Positions 8,059-16,518 of a DNA stretch of 64,000 nucleotides are shown here, in pieces. Source of the stretch: Polyangium fumosum (GTDB lineage Bacteria > Myxococcota_A > Polyangia > Polyangiales > Polyangiaceae); NCBI RefSeq assembly GCF_005144585.1, contig NZ_SSMQ01000013.1, forward strand, positions 124,001 to 188,000, written 5' to 3'. The notes beneath the pieces are model-generated. The model worked only from the letters and a program-made list of their open reading frames with translations, was not told the DNA's origin and ran no database searches. A program made the translations under genes and the position numbers. The stretch's first letter is position 1; each line of letters opens with the position of its first letter.

Positions 8059-8688
8059 ATGGTGAGCGACTTCCTCCTCCTCATCGTCTCCTCCCCTTCC
8101 GGGGCCGGGAAGACGACGCTCTGCAACCGGCTGCGCGCGGAGTTTCCGGACCTGCGTTTTTCGGTCTCGCACACGACGCGCAAGCCACGCCCGAACGAGG
8201 TGGACGGGCGCGAGTACCACTTCATCGACAAGGACGCGTTCGATCGGATGATCGGCGAGCACGCCTTCGCCGAGTGGGCGCCCGTGCACGGCAACTCCTA
8301 CGGCACGAGCGTCGCCGAGATCGAGATCGCGAAGCGTGAGGCGCGCGGCGTGCTCTTCGACATCGACTACCAGGGCGCGCGGCAGATCAAGGCGCGCATG
8401 CCCGAGGCCGCCTCCGTGTTCATCTTGCCGCCCTCGCTCGCCGAGCTCGAGCGCAGGCTGCGCGGCCGCGGCACGGAGGACGAGCCGACGACGCTGCGGC
8501 GCCTCCGGGCGGCGAAGGGCGAGATCGAGCACTACGGATTCTTCGACTACGTGATCGTGAACGACGACCTCGAGCGGGCGTACGATCAGCTCCGTGCGGT
8601 GGTGTTCGCCGAGCGCTGCCGTCGTGGTCGGCACGCGCTGCTCTGCGAGCAGATGCTCGCGGAGGGGAAAGTCGGGGCTTCCACATGA
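8059..8688 (+). CDS. gmk: Guanylate kinase
   Basis: A 209-residue kinase that phosphorylates GMP to GDP with ATP. The Walker A loop is SSPSGAGKTTL at about 11-21. The GMP-binding region follows with SHTTRKPRPNEVDGREYHF, and the lid region contains RLRGRGTEDE. Length is normal for the family. Its stop codon overlaps the start of the mtnP gene by four bases (ATGA at 8685-8688), indicating translational coupling. A C-terminal extension of about 20 residues beyond the core is unremarkable. Confidence 0.96.
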   Translation: MVSDFLLLIVSSPSGAGKTTLCNRLRAEFPDLRFSVSHTTRKPRPNEVDGREYHFIDKDAFDRMIGEHAFAEWAPVHGNSYGTSVAEIEIAKREARGVLFDIDYQGARQIKARMPEAASVFILPPSLAELERRLRGRGTEDEPTTLRRLRAAKGEIEHYGFFDYVIVNDDLERAYDQLRAVVFAERCRRGRHALLCEQMLAEGKVGAST

Positions 8689-9563
8689 GCCACGTCCTCG
8701 GGGTGATCGGCGGCAGCGGTGTCTACGCGCTCGAGGATCTCGAAGACGTCGAGGAAGTCGACGTCGAGACGCCGTACGGGCCGCCGAGCGACGTCGTGTT
8801 TCGCGGCCGCGATCGCGACTCCGGGACCACGCTCCTGTTCTTGCCGCGCCATGGCCGTGGTCATCGGCTCTCGCCCACGGAGATCAACTACCGGGCGAAC
8901 GTGTGCGCGTTGAAGAAGCTCGGCGCCACGCACCTCGTCAGCGTGAGCGCGGTGGGATCGATGCGCGAGGAGATCCCGCCTGGGGATCTCGTGGTCGTCG
9001 ATCAGTTCATCGACCTCACGAAGCGCCGCACGAGCACGTTCTTCGAGGGCGGCGTCGTGGGGCACGTGGCGTTCGCGGATCCGGTCTGCCCGCACCTCTC
9101 GGTCGCGCTCGCGGACGCTGCTTCGCAGGCGCTCGCAGGCACGCAGAAGAAGCTCCACCGCGGCGGCACGTACGTCTGCATGGAGGGCCCGCAGTTCTCG
9201 ACACGCGCGGAGAGCCTCCTCTATCGGAGCTGGGGCGTGCACGTGATCGGCATGACGGCGATGCCCGAGGCCAAGCTCGCGCGCGAGGCGGAGCTCCCCT
9301 ACGCGCTGCTCGCGATGTCCACGGACTACGACTGCTGGCACGCGACCGAGGAGGCGGTGACCGTCGAGGCCGTGATCGCGGTGCTCCGGGAGAATGTGGC
9401 GTATGCGCGACGCGCGCTGCGTGGGCTCTCGTCGACGCTCCCCGATCCCAAGACGAGCCCGGCGCACGGCGCGCTCGCGAACGCGGTCATGACCCGACGT
9501 GACCTCGTACCCGAGCAGACGCGGGCGCGGCTGTCGTGGCTTTTGCCAGATCTCTCATGCTAG
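8685..9563 (+). CDS. mtnP: S-methyl-5'-thioadenosine phosphorylase
   Basis: The 292-residue enzyme splits methylthioadenosine with phosphate into adenine and methylthioribose-1-phosphate. Diagnostic segments are the N-terminal GVIGGSGVY, PRHGRGHRLSPTEINYRAN, the SVSAVGSM strand, MEGPQFSTRAES with the substrate-binding Met and Glu, and MTAMPEAKLAREAELPYA followed by STDYDCWH. The last motif (Asp-Tyr-Asp) is the one that favours a 6-aminopurine, so methylthioadenosine rather than inosine is the expected substrate. It is coupled to gmk upstream and lies directly before a PfkB-type kinase, forming a nucleotide and sugar-phosphate salvage group. Confidence 0.92.
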   Translation: MSHVLGVIGGSGVYALEDLEDVEEVDVETPYGPPSDVVFRGRDRDSGTTLLFLPRHGRGHRLSPTEINYRANVCALKKLGATHLVSVSAVGSMREEIPPGDLVVVDQFIDLTKRRTSTFFEGGVVGHVAFADPVCPHLSVALADAASQALAGTQKKLHRGGTYVCMEGPQFSTRAESLLYRSWGVHVIGMTAMPEAKLAREAELPYALLAMSTDYDCWHATEEAVTVEAVIAVLRENVAYARRALRGLSSTLPDPKTSPAHGALANAVMTRRDLVPEQTRARLSWLLPDLSC

Positions 9564-9574
9564 AAGGGGCCGCC

Positions 9575-10501
9575 GTGAGCACGTCCTCTCCGATTCTCAT
9601 CGTTGGATCCATGGCCTTCGACGATCTCGACCTGCCCTCGGGCAAGGCGCGCGACGTCGTGGGCGGCTCGGCCACGTACGCGGCCATGACCGCGTCGGTC
9701 TTCGCGCCGGTGCGTGTCGTCGCCGTCGTCGGGGACGACTTCCCGGAGCACGTGCTCATCGCGATGCAGGCCCGCGGCATCGACACGCGCGGCATCGAGC
9801 GCGCGAATGGAAAGACGTTCCGCTGGGCGGGCCGGTACGATCAGGATCTCGTCCACCGCACCACGCTCGACACGCAGCTCAACGTCTTCGCCGACTTCCG
9901 CCCGCGCCTGCCTGACGCGTTCCGCGACACGCCGTTTCTCCTGCTCGGCAACATCCATCCGGGGCTCCAGCTCGACGTGCTGGAGCAGGTGCGCTCGCCG
10001 CGCCTCGTCGTGGCCGACACGATGAACTTCTGGATCACGGGCGAGCCCACGCTGCTCGCGTCGATGCTCAAACGCATCGACGTGCTCATCGTGAACGACG
10101 AGGAGGCGCGGCAGCTCTCGGGCATCCACAACATCCGGCGCGCGGCCCGCGACATCCTCGCGCGTGGCCCGAAGCGCCTCGTCATCAAGCGCGGCGAGCA
10201 CGGCGCGCTCCTCTTCGACGAGGAGGGCGTGTTCGCGGCCCACGGCTTCCCGCTCGAAGATGAGGTGGATCCAACGGGCGCAGGCGACTCGTTCGCGGGC
10301 GGCTTCCTCGGCTACCTCGCGACGCAGCCCGAGGTCACGCCGCTCGCGCTCCGACGCGCGATGGTGCACGCGACGGCGACGGCGTCGTTTTGCGTCGAGG
10401 CGGTAGGCACCGGGAAGGTCGGGGTGCTCGTGCGCGACGAAGTCTCCGCGCGCGTCACCGAGATCCAGAAGCTCTACGAGTTCGGCGCCAGCACGATGTG
10501 A
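9575..10501 (+). CDS. PfkB-family sugar/nucleoside kinase
   Basis: From the GTG at 9575 the protein has 308 residues. It has the PfkB N-terminal glycine pair (VVGGSATYAAM), a lid region, and the C-terminal signature DPTGAGDSFAGGFLGYL, where Asp of GAGD is the catalytic base. GTG 9575 is preceded by GAAGGGG at a spacing of five bases; an ATG at 9557, overlapping the mtnP stop, is an alternative. The sugar substrate cannot be read from sequence. Its position right after mtnP makes a nucleoside- or ribose-derived substrate worth testing. A 9-bp GC hairpin follows the stop. Confidence 0.85.
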   Translation: MSTSSPILIVGSMAFDDLDLPSGKARDVVGGSATYAAMTASVFAPVRVVAVVGDDFPEHVLIAMQARGIDTRGIERANGKTFRWAGRYDQDLVHRTTLDTQLNVFADFRPRLPDAFRDTPFLLLGNIHPGLQLDVLEQVRSPRLVVADTMNFWITGEPTLLASMLKRIDVLIVNDEEARQLSGIHNIRRAARDILARGPKRLVIKRGEHGALLFDEEGVFAAHGFPLEDEVDPTGAGDSFAGGFLGYLATQPEVTPLALRRAMVHATATASFCVEAVGTGKVGVLVRDEVSARVTEIQKLYEFGASTM

Positions 10502-10506
10502 TCCGC

Positions 10507-10529
10507 CCGCTCCGCCCCGCGCGGAGCGG
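10507..10529 (+). terminator. Terminator-like GC hairpin after pfkB gene
   Basis: A perfect 9-bp stem, CCGCTCCGC with GCGGAGCGG, separated by five bases, starts five bases after the kinase stop codon. It lacks a T run, so it would be a weak or factor-assisted terminator for the gmk-mtnP-kinase operon. Confidence 0.5.
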
Positions 10530-10579
10530 CTGCTGTCCGTGATAGTCTCCGCGCTCCTTTTTGCGTGGAGGAAACACGG

Positions 10580-11554
10580 ATGCGCTTTTCCAACGTGGCC
10601 GCGTCGCTCGCGGCCTTCGGGCTTTTGTCTCTCGGGGTCCTCGGCAGCGGCTGCGGCGATGATACGCCGCCCTCCCAGCCCCCTCCCTCGGGCGCGAACT
10701 GCGGGCTCACGGCCGAGTGCGTTTCGGCCGATCCCACGTGTATCGCGCTCGTGGACAACGCGGGCCAGACGGAGTTCGGCCTGCGCATGTCGCAGATCAT
10801 CATCAGCAAGCCCGCGACGCTCGCGGCCGCGAGCTTCATCGGCAAGACGGTCGCGGGCGGCGTCGCGCTGGACGACACGAAGTGCAACCTGTCCGGTCAG
10901 GGCACGTTCTCGTGGTTGCTTCACTTCGACACGGCGACGAACACCGTCTGCACGGGCGGCGCGAAGCCCGTCGCGAACCCCGCGGACGGCTTTTCGTTTG
11001 TGAACGAAATGATCGGTGGTTTCAACATCACGCCGATCAAGTTCTCGAGTGACCTGTCCCAGGGCACGTTCGAGGTGACGGAGGGACAGGACATCATCGT
11101 CCCCGTGTACACGGCCGAGGGCGGCGCCCCCATCCTCTTGCCGCTCAAGAAGGCGCAGATCCTTGGCGGAAAGCTCTCGTCCAACAACAACTGCGTGGGC
11201 ACCTACAACGCCGAGGGCCTCGATCCGCTGAACCTCTGCCGTCCGTTTCCCGAGGAGAACCAGTTCACGTTCGTCAACGCGGGCAAGATCGAGGGGTACA
11301 TCACGCTCGAGGACGCGGACGCCGTCGAGGTCGATCTCGCGAAGAAGTCGCTCTGCGCGCTCCTCACGGGCAAGGACGACGCCGCGATGCCGATCGCGAA
11401 GTGCGTGCGCGATGCGAACGGAAAAATCGATTACAAGGGCGACTGGTGTGACGCGACGAATGCGGCAGCGGACGCGAGTTGCGCCGACGCGGTGCAGCTA
11501 GGCGCGGAGTTCGCGGCGAGCGCGGTGAAGATCAACGGCGGCTGTCCGCTCTGA
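10580..11554 (+). CDS. Secreted lipoprotein, unknown function
   Basis: The ATG at 10580 has GGAGG eight bases upstream. The 324-residue product has a lipoprotein signal (LGSGC, Cys25), a short Pro/Ser linker, and a domain with about ten regularly placed cysteines (ANCGLTAECVSADPTCIAL; DTKCNLSG; NTVCTGG; NNNCVGTY; NLCRPF; AKCVRD; DWCDATN; ASCADAV; GGCPL). These probably form disulfides outside the cytoplasm. The middle part is beta-rich. It looks like one of the many lineage-specific cell-surface lipoproteins of myxobacteria; I recognise no enzyme motif. It is followed by another lipoprotein gene 132 bases downstream. Confidence 0.75.
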   Translation: MRFSNVAASLAAFGLLSLGVLGSGCGDDTPPSQPPPSGANCGLTAECVSADPTCIALVDNAGQTEFGLRMSQIIISKPATLAAASFIGKTVAGGVALDDTKCNLSGQGTFSWLLHFDTATNTVCTGGAKPVANPADGFSFVNEMIGGFNITPIKFSSDLSQGTFEVTEGQDIIVPVYTAEGGAPILLPLKKAQILGGKLSSNNNCVGTYNAEGLDPLNLCRPFPEENQFTFVNAGKIEGYITLEDADAVEVDLAKKSLCALLTGKDDAAMPIAKCVRDANGKIDYKGDWCDATNAAADASCADAVQLGAEFAASAVKINGGCPL

Positions 11555-11686
11555 CGCGGGAACGTCCCGTCCGTCACGCTTGCGGCGTGCGCCGTAGGAC
11601 GCGTACGATCGTGCAAATCCGGTGAAAAAACGGCCTCTGGCGTGTGCGAGAGGCCGCCATCGGTGGCGCTTTCGGAGGTCTTCGCC

Positions 11687-14600
11687 ATGCCTCGCTTTCT
11701 AAGACATCTCATCGGGATCATGGTCGTGATCCTCATCGCCGGCTGTGCCGGCGGTGGTTGTTCGAGCGGATGCTCGGGCTGCGGCATGACGCCACTGCCC
11801 GGCGGCTTCGATCCCTCCGCGCGGATCGAGAACGCCGGCTCGGTGCGGCTCACGCAATCCGGCCTCACGTTCCTCGAGCAGAACCTCGGGCCGCTGGCCA
11901 AGACCCTGCTCGGCGGCAGCGGCGACGGCGGCATCGTCACGTTCCCCGTCCCCTCGACGAGCGGCTCCACCGCGGGCATCCAGTACGACGTTTGTCCGGG
12001 TGGACCCGACGAGAACGCGAACCCGCCGAAGTGCGTCGCGGAGATCGACGTCGGCAACGCGAAGCTCAACATCGACACGTCGACGCCGCACAACCTCAAG
12101 ATCTCGGGTCCCTTGCCGATCCGGCTGCAGAACCTGCCGCTCGACATCGTCTACTTCTTCATCCCCGACAGCGCGAACGTGCGCCTGACGGGCAACGGCT
12201 GCACCACGCCGGCCGCGTTCGCCAACATCGACCTGAACGTCGACATCTCGATCGAGGTCGACACGAACGTGGCGCACTCGCGGCACGGCTACTCGCGCGT
12301 CAAGATCAACACGCTCGAGGTCAACAAGTCCCAGCTCGAGGACTCGATCGAGTTCTGCGGCGGCGGGTTCTCGAACGCCGTGCTCGGCGCGATGAAGGGC
12401 CTGGTCATCGATCTGCTCTACGACCAGCTCCTCGGCACGCTCGGGGAGCAGGTGGATGAGGCGCTCTGCCAGCAGGCGAACGCGGAGCTGAACCCCCCCT
12501 GCCCGCTCGGCACGAACGACGTGGGCGGCGTTTGTCGTTACGGAACGGCCGAGAGCGACGAGTGCGCCTCGATCATCCTCGGCACCGACGGCAACGTGGA
12601 CCTCGGCCAGGCCCTCGCCAGCGTCTCGCCGGGCACGAAGGGCGGCCTCGACATCCTCTTCGCGGTCGGCGGCGCCGGCAAACGGACGGACAACAGCGGC
12701 TACGCGTGGGGTGATCTCGACCCGATCGCCGGCGGCGCGACGCTCGGCATGTACGGCGGCGCGGAGCCCACGCCGATCTCGCAGTGCGTGAAGTTCTCGG
12801 AGATGGGGCTGCCCACGGGCATCCCGGTCCCGGACGAGCTGCTCGGCAACACGGTCTCGAACTGGCCCGCGGGGCTCGACGGCCCGCACGTCGGGATCGC
12901 GCTCTCCGAGCGGTTCGCGAACTACGCGCTGAACGGCATGTACAACAGCGGCTTCCTCTGCCTCGGCATCTCGACCGAGACGGTGCCGCAGCTCGCCTCG
13001 GGCACGCTCGCGCTGCTCGCGAGCTCGCTCAAGGATCTCGGCCTCCAGCGCGAGCCGCAGCAGGTCGCGCTCGTCATCCGGCCGGGCCGCCCGCCGACGG
13101 CGACCTTCGGCAACGGCACGGACATCAACACGGATCCGCTCATCCGCGTGAAGCTCGAGCAAGCGTCGTTCGACTTCTACATCTGGTCGACGGACCGCTT
13201 CATCCGCTTCATGACGGCGACCTTCGATCTCGACGTCCCCGTGAACCTCACGGTTACGCCGGACGGCCTGCTCCCGGTCCTCGACAAGATCGGCGTGTCG
13301 AACGGCGTGGTCACGAACTCCGAGCTCCTCCGGGAGGATCCGGCGGTCATCGCGAGCGCGCTCCAGGGCCTCATCGGCAGCCTCGGCTCGCAGTTCCTCG
13401 GCGGGATCAACGCGATCGACATCGCGGGCGCGCTCGACTCCGTGGGCCTCACGCTCACGATCCCCGAGAGCGTGGAAGGTCAGGGTTCGGCCGGCCTGCG
13501 CAAGCTCGCGAAGGGCAGCGACAGCTACCTCGGCATCTTCGCGACGCTCGGCATCGGCCAGGCGATGCCCCTGGCCCCGAACCCGGGCTCCGGGGCGAAG
13601 GCCGATCCGATCGAGACGACGGCGCGCGTGATCGAGAAGAAGCTCGATCGCACGGGCTTCCGCCTCGGCACGGTGGACGAGGAGAACACGCCGGTCGTGG
13701 CGCTGCAGATGTCGTCGCCGAGCGATACGGGCGCCGTGCCCGTCGAGTACTCGTACCGCGTCGATCACGGCATGTGGAAGCCGTTCACCCGCGAGCGGAA
13801 CATTGACGTGCGCGACGAGTGGCTGCGTCTGCAGGGCAAGCACACGGTGAGCGTGCGCTCGCGCGTCGTGGGCAAGCCCGAGACGCTCGACGAGACGCCG
13901 GCCGAGATCGAGGTCGTGATCGACGCCGAGCCGCCCGTGATCACGGTCGGTGAGGTGCAGGAAGGCAACCGCGTGTCCGTGAACGTCCGCGATCTCGTGG
14001 GCGGCGGCGGCGAGTCCCGCGTGCGCTACCGGCTCGACGGCGGCGCGTGGTCTCCGTGGAAGCCCGCCACCGAGCTCGGCGCGATCGACGTGGGCGAGGC
14101 GGCCGAGATCGACGTCGAGGCCGAGGACGCCGAGGGCAACGTGGCCGAGGCTTCGCAGGCGCTCATCCGTGGTCGCGCGCTCATCACGGGCGAGGGCTGC
14201 GGCTGCGCCGTCGTCGGCGACGATCGCACGCAGGGCAAGCCGATGTGGCTCGTGGGCCTCGCGCTGCTCGGCGCGGTGATCCGGTTCGGCCGTCGCCGTT
14301 CGCCGAAGGCCGCGGCTGCGAAGCCCGCGCCTGCGCCTGCGCCCGCGCGTCGTGCTGCGGCGCGCCGCACGATCCGCGCGCTCTCCGGGCTTGCGATCAT
14401 CGGCACGGCGGGCTCGTTCGCGGGCTGCAGTTGCGGCGGCGACGACAGCGCGATCGGACAGTCGGGGTACACCTGCGTCGCGCCGACCTGCACGACGCTC
14501 GATCCCGGGCTCATCGGCGCGTACACGTCGGTCGCGGTCTCGGGCAAGACGGTCTGGATCGCCGGGTACGTCGAGGCGGACTGGGCGAACGAAAATAGCT

Positions 14601-15865
14601 GGGGTGATCTCGTCGTCGGCACGTGGAACGGCGAGAACGTCGGCTGGGCTGCGATCGACGGCGTCCCGGCCGAGCCCGCGGTCGATCCGGCGAAGTTCAA
14701 CAAGAACGGCTTCCGGGGCGGCCAGATCGAGTCGGGCGACGACGTCGGCACGTGGACGAGCATCGCCACGGGCAGCGACGGAAGCCCTGCCGTCGCCTAC
14801 TACGACCGGACGAACAAGGCCCTCAAGTTCGCCCAGCGCGTGGGCGGCGCCTGGAACGTCGTCACGGTCGAGCAGAAGGGGCAGGCGGACATCGGGCGGT
14901 ACGCGAAGCTCGTGATGGCGGGCGACAAACCCACCATCGCGTACCTCTCGATCGAGCCTGGCAAGGACGGCGCGGTCTCGTCGAAGGTCCGCCTCGCGAC
15001 GGCGACGACCGCGACGCCGACGGGCGCGGACTGGACGTTCGAGGACGTGGCCGTCGACGAGGCCACGCCCTGCCGCGCGTACAACTGCGCGCTCGGCGAC
15101 GTGTGCGTGCAGGAGACGGGCCGATGCCACGAGAAGCTCACGGCCTGTGAGCCCAAGTGCGGCTCGGGCTCGGCGTGCGTGGACATCGGCGGCGCGACGC
15201 AGTGCTCGGACACGGTCGACGCCGCGAAGATCGACACCTACCCCGAGGCCGCGGGCGACTACATCTCGGTCGCGCTCGATCCCTCGGGGGGCCTCGGCGT
15301 CGCGTTCTACGATCGCATCCGGGGCAACCTCGTGATCGCCTCGAAGAACGCGGGCATGTGGCAGACGACGATCATCGACGGGCAAGCGGCCGACGGCACG
15401 GACACCGGCGACATGGGCATCGGCGCTTCGCTCTTCATCGACGAGAAGGGCGACTGGCACCTCTCCTACGTCGACGGTTTGTCCGAAGGCCTCCGCTACG
15501 CGCAGGTCACGAAGGGCGCGACCGTCAAGCTCACGGGCATCGTGGACGACGGCCTCACGGTCGACGGCACGAAGAAGTTCGACGACGGGCAACACCTCGT
15601 CGGCGACGACTCGTCGATTTACGTCGGTCCGAGCGGCGAGATTCACATCACCTACCAGGACGCGACCGCCGGCCAGCTCCGGTACGCCGTGGGGACGCCG
15701 ACGGGCGATCAGATCACCTGGAAGGTGCGCGCCATCGAGCAGGAGGGCTTCGCCGGCGCGTTCTCGCGTCCGATCGAGGTCGACGGCAGGCTGGTGCTCG
15801 TCAACTGGTGGCGCCGCCTCGACGAGGCGGGGCCGCGCGGCGACGTCGCGCTCGTCTCGCCCTGA
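11687..15865 (+). CDS. Large lipoprotein with an internal MYXO-CTERM-like segment (1392 aa)
   Basis: ATG 11687 follows GGAGG and gives a lipoprotein signal with Cys20 (LIAGC), followed by a Gly/Cys-rich stretch. Residues about 30-700 form a long beta-rich domain. Residues about 690-830 look like two Ig-like modules (YSYRVDHGMWKPF; VRYRLDGGAWSPW). At about 836-875 comes GCGCAVVG, then a hydrophobic helix (MWLVGLALLGAVIRF) and GRRR. That is the tripartite MYXO-CTERM pattern, normally the last residues of a protein. Here the frame continues for about 520 residues: a second hydrophobic, lipobox-like segment (GTAGSFAGCSC, about 905-918) and a repeat-containing domain (SIATGSDGSPAVAYYDR; SVALDPSGGLGVAFYDR) with an EGF-like Cys cluster. 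It looks like two surface proteins fused in frame. Confidence 0.82.
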   Translation: MPRFLRHLIGIMVVILIAGCAGGGCSSGCSGCGMTPLPGGFDPSARIENAGSVRLTQSGLTFLEQNLGPLAKTLLGGSGDGGIVTFPVPSTSGSTAGIQYDVCPGGPDENANPPKCVAEIDVGNAKLNIDTSTPHNLKISGPLPIRLQNLPLDIVYFFIPDSANVRLTGNGCTTPAAFANIDLNVDISIEVDTNVAHSRHGYSRVKINTLEVNKSQLEDSIEFCGGGFSNAVLGAMKGLVIDLLYDQLLGTLGEQVDEALCQQANAELNPPCPLGTNDVGGVCRYGTAESDECASIILGTDGNVDLGQALASVSPGTKGGLDILFAVGGAGKRTDNSGYAWGDLDPIAGGATLGMYGGAEPTPISQCVKFSEMGLPTGIPVPDELLGNTVSNWPAGLDGPHVGIALSERFANYALNGMYNSGFLCLGISTETVPQLASGTLALLASSLKDLGLQREPQQVALVIRPGRPPTATFGNGTDINTDPLIRVKLEQASFDFYIWSTDRFIRFMTATFDLDVPVNLTVTPDGLLPVLDKIGVSNGVVTNSELLREDPAVIASALQGLIGSLGSQFLGGINAIDIAGALDSVGLTLTIPESVEGQGSAGLRKLAKGSDSYLGIFATLGIGQAMPLAPNPGSGAKADPIETTARVIEKKLDRTGFRLGTVDEENTPVVALQMSSPSDTGAVPVEYSYRVDHGMWKPFTRERNIDVRDEWLRLQGKHTVSVRSRVVGKPETLDETPAEIEVVIDAEPPVITVGEVQEGNRVSVNVRDLVGGGGESRVRYRLDGGAWSPWKPATELGAIDVGEAAEIDVEAEDAEGNVAEASQALIRGRALITGEGCGCAVVGDDRTQGKPMWLVGLALLGAVIRFGRRRSPKAAAAKPAPAPAPARRAAARRTIRALSGLAIIGTAGSFAGCSCGGDDSAIGQSGYTCVAPTCTTLDPGLIGAYTSVAVSGKTVWIAGYVEADWANENSWGDLVVGTWNGENVGWAAIDGVPAEPAVDPAKFNKNGFRGGQIESGDDVGTWTSIATGSDGSPAVAYYDRTNKALKFAQRVGGAWNVVTVEQKGQADIGRYAKLVMAGDKPTIAYLSIEPGKDGAVSSKVRLATATTATPTGADWTFEDVAVDEATPCRAYNCALGDVCVQETGRCHEKLTACEPKCGSGSACVDIGGATQCSDTVDAAKIDTYPEAAGDYISVALDPSGGLGVAFYDRIRGNLVIASKNAGMWQTTIIDGQAADGTDTGDMGIGASLFIDEKGDWHLSYVDGLSEGLRYAQVTKGATVKLTGIVDDGLTVDGTKKFDDGQHLVGDDSSIYVGPSGEIHITYQDATAGQLRYAVGTPTGDQITWKVRAIEQEGFAGAFSRPIEVDGRLVLVNWWRRLDEAGPRGDVALVSP

Positions 15866-15873
15866 CGCACGAC

Positions 15874-15901
15874 GAGGGCGCGCGCTTCGGGGCGCGCCCT
15901 C
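15874..15901 (+). terminator. Strong terminator-like hairpin
   Basis: GAGGGCGCGC at 15874-15883 pairs perfectly with GCGCGCCCTC at 15892-15901 (10 bp), eight bases after the stop of the large lipoprotein gene. A 51-bp tandem hairpin repeat begins ten bases further on. Confidence 0.6.
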
Positions 15902-15911
15902 CCGTTCAGCG

Positions 15912-16052
15912 CTTGGGGCTTCGGGTCGCCTACGGCGCCCTTCGCCCCAAACCTCTTCAACACTTGGGGCTTCGGGTCGCCAGCGGCGCCCTTCGCCCCA
16001 AACCTCTTCAACACTTGGGGCTTCGGGTCGCCTGCGGCGCCCTTCGCCCCAA
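15912..16052. repeat. 51-bp tandem repeat, three copies, each a hairpin
   Basis: Copies start at 15912, 15963 and 16014, an exact 51-bp period. Each begins CTTGGGGCTTCGGGTCGCC and ends with GGCGCCCTTCGCCCCAA, which can fold back on the beginning (TTGGGGC against GCCCCAA). The copies differ at only a few positions; the third ends after the palindrome. The array lies between convergent genes (large lipoprotein, + strand; small helical protein, - strand), like the A-type repeats elsewhere in the window. Confidence 0.9.
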
Positions 16053-16069
16053 TCCCCTCCCCTACCCCG

Positions 16070-16330
16070 TCAGGCCGCGGCGATCTCCGCGGCCGTCTCC
16101 AGCAGCATCTCACGCGTCGCCGGGCCGTTCACCCGCGCGCGCTCGGCGGCGACGAGCTCGAGCAGCTCTTGCTTCGTGGCGACGCCGGAGTCGAGCAGCG
16201 CCCGCATGTACCCGTCGACCGCGCCCTGCGCCTTGGCGAGCTTCGTGTGGCTCGCGCCCGCGCTCTGCGCGCGGAGGGCCTCGTTCAACATCTGCTTGAG
16301 CTCCGCCAGCATCTCGCTCTTGCGTCGCAT
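16070..16330 (-). CDS. Small helical protein, unknown function (86 aa)
   Basis: The start at 16330 is preceded on the minus strand by GGGAGAGG. The 86-residue product (MRRKSEMLAELKQMLNEALRA and on) is charged, almost entirely helical, rich in Ala, Glu and Leu, and has no signal peptide. A longer frame upstream adds 31 Pro/Arg-rich residues and is unlikely. It resembles short cytoplasmic coiled-coil proteins of myxobacteria, but no family is recognised. The stop faces the 51-bp repeat array. Confidence 0.65.
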   Translation of the reverse strand: MRRKSEMLAELKQMLNEALRAQSAGASHTKLAKAQGAVDGYMRALLDSGVATKQELLELVAAERARVNGPATREMLLETAAEIAAA

Positions 16331-16518
16331 GAGACACCTCTCCCGATCCGGCAGGCTGCCGCCTCGGCCGCGCACCACGCGCTCAGCCTCTGGGGTCGGT
16401 CCTCGCCCACCCGGCCGCGCCACGCGCGCCGGATCGCCGGTACACGACGTCCCCTATCCGAGGCGCGCGCGTCGGGCCAAATTCTCGATCGTTTTTCCGA
16501 GAGGTGTCCGCGGAGCCG

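Noticed and set aside
11699-15646. 1315-codon open frame on the minus strand
   Set aside because: It is the antisense shadow of the large lipoprotein gene; the translation is Arg/Asp/Val/Leu-rich with no domain, as expected from GC-rich third positions.
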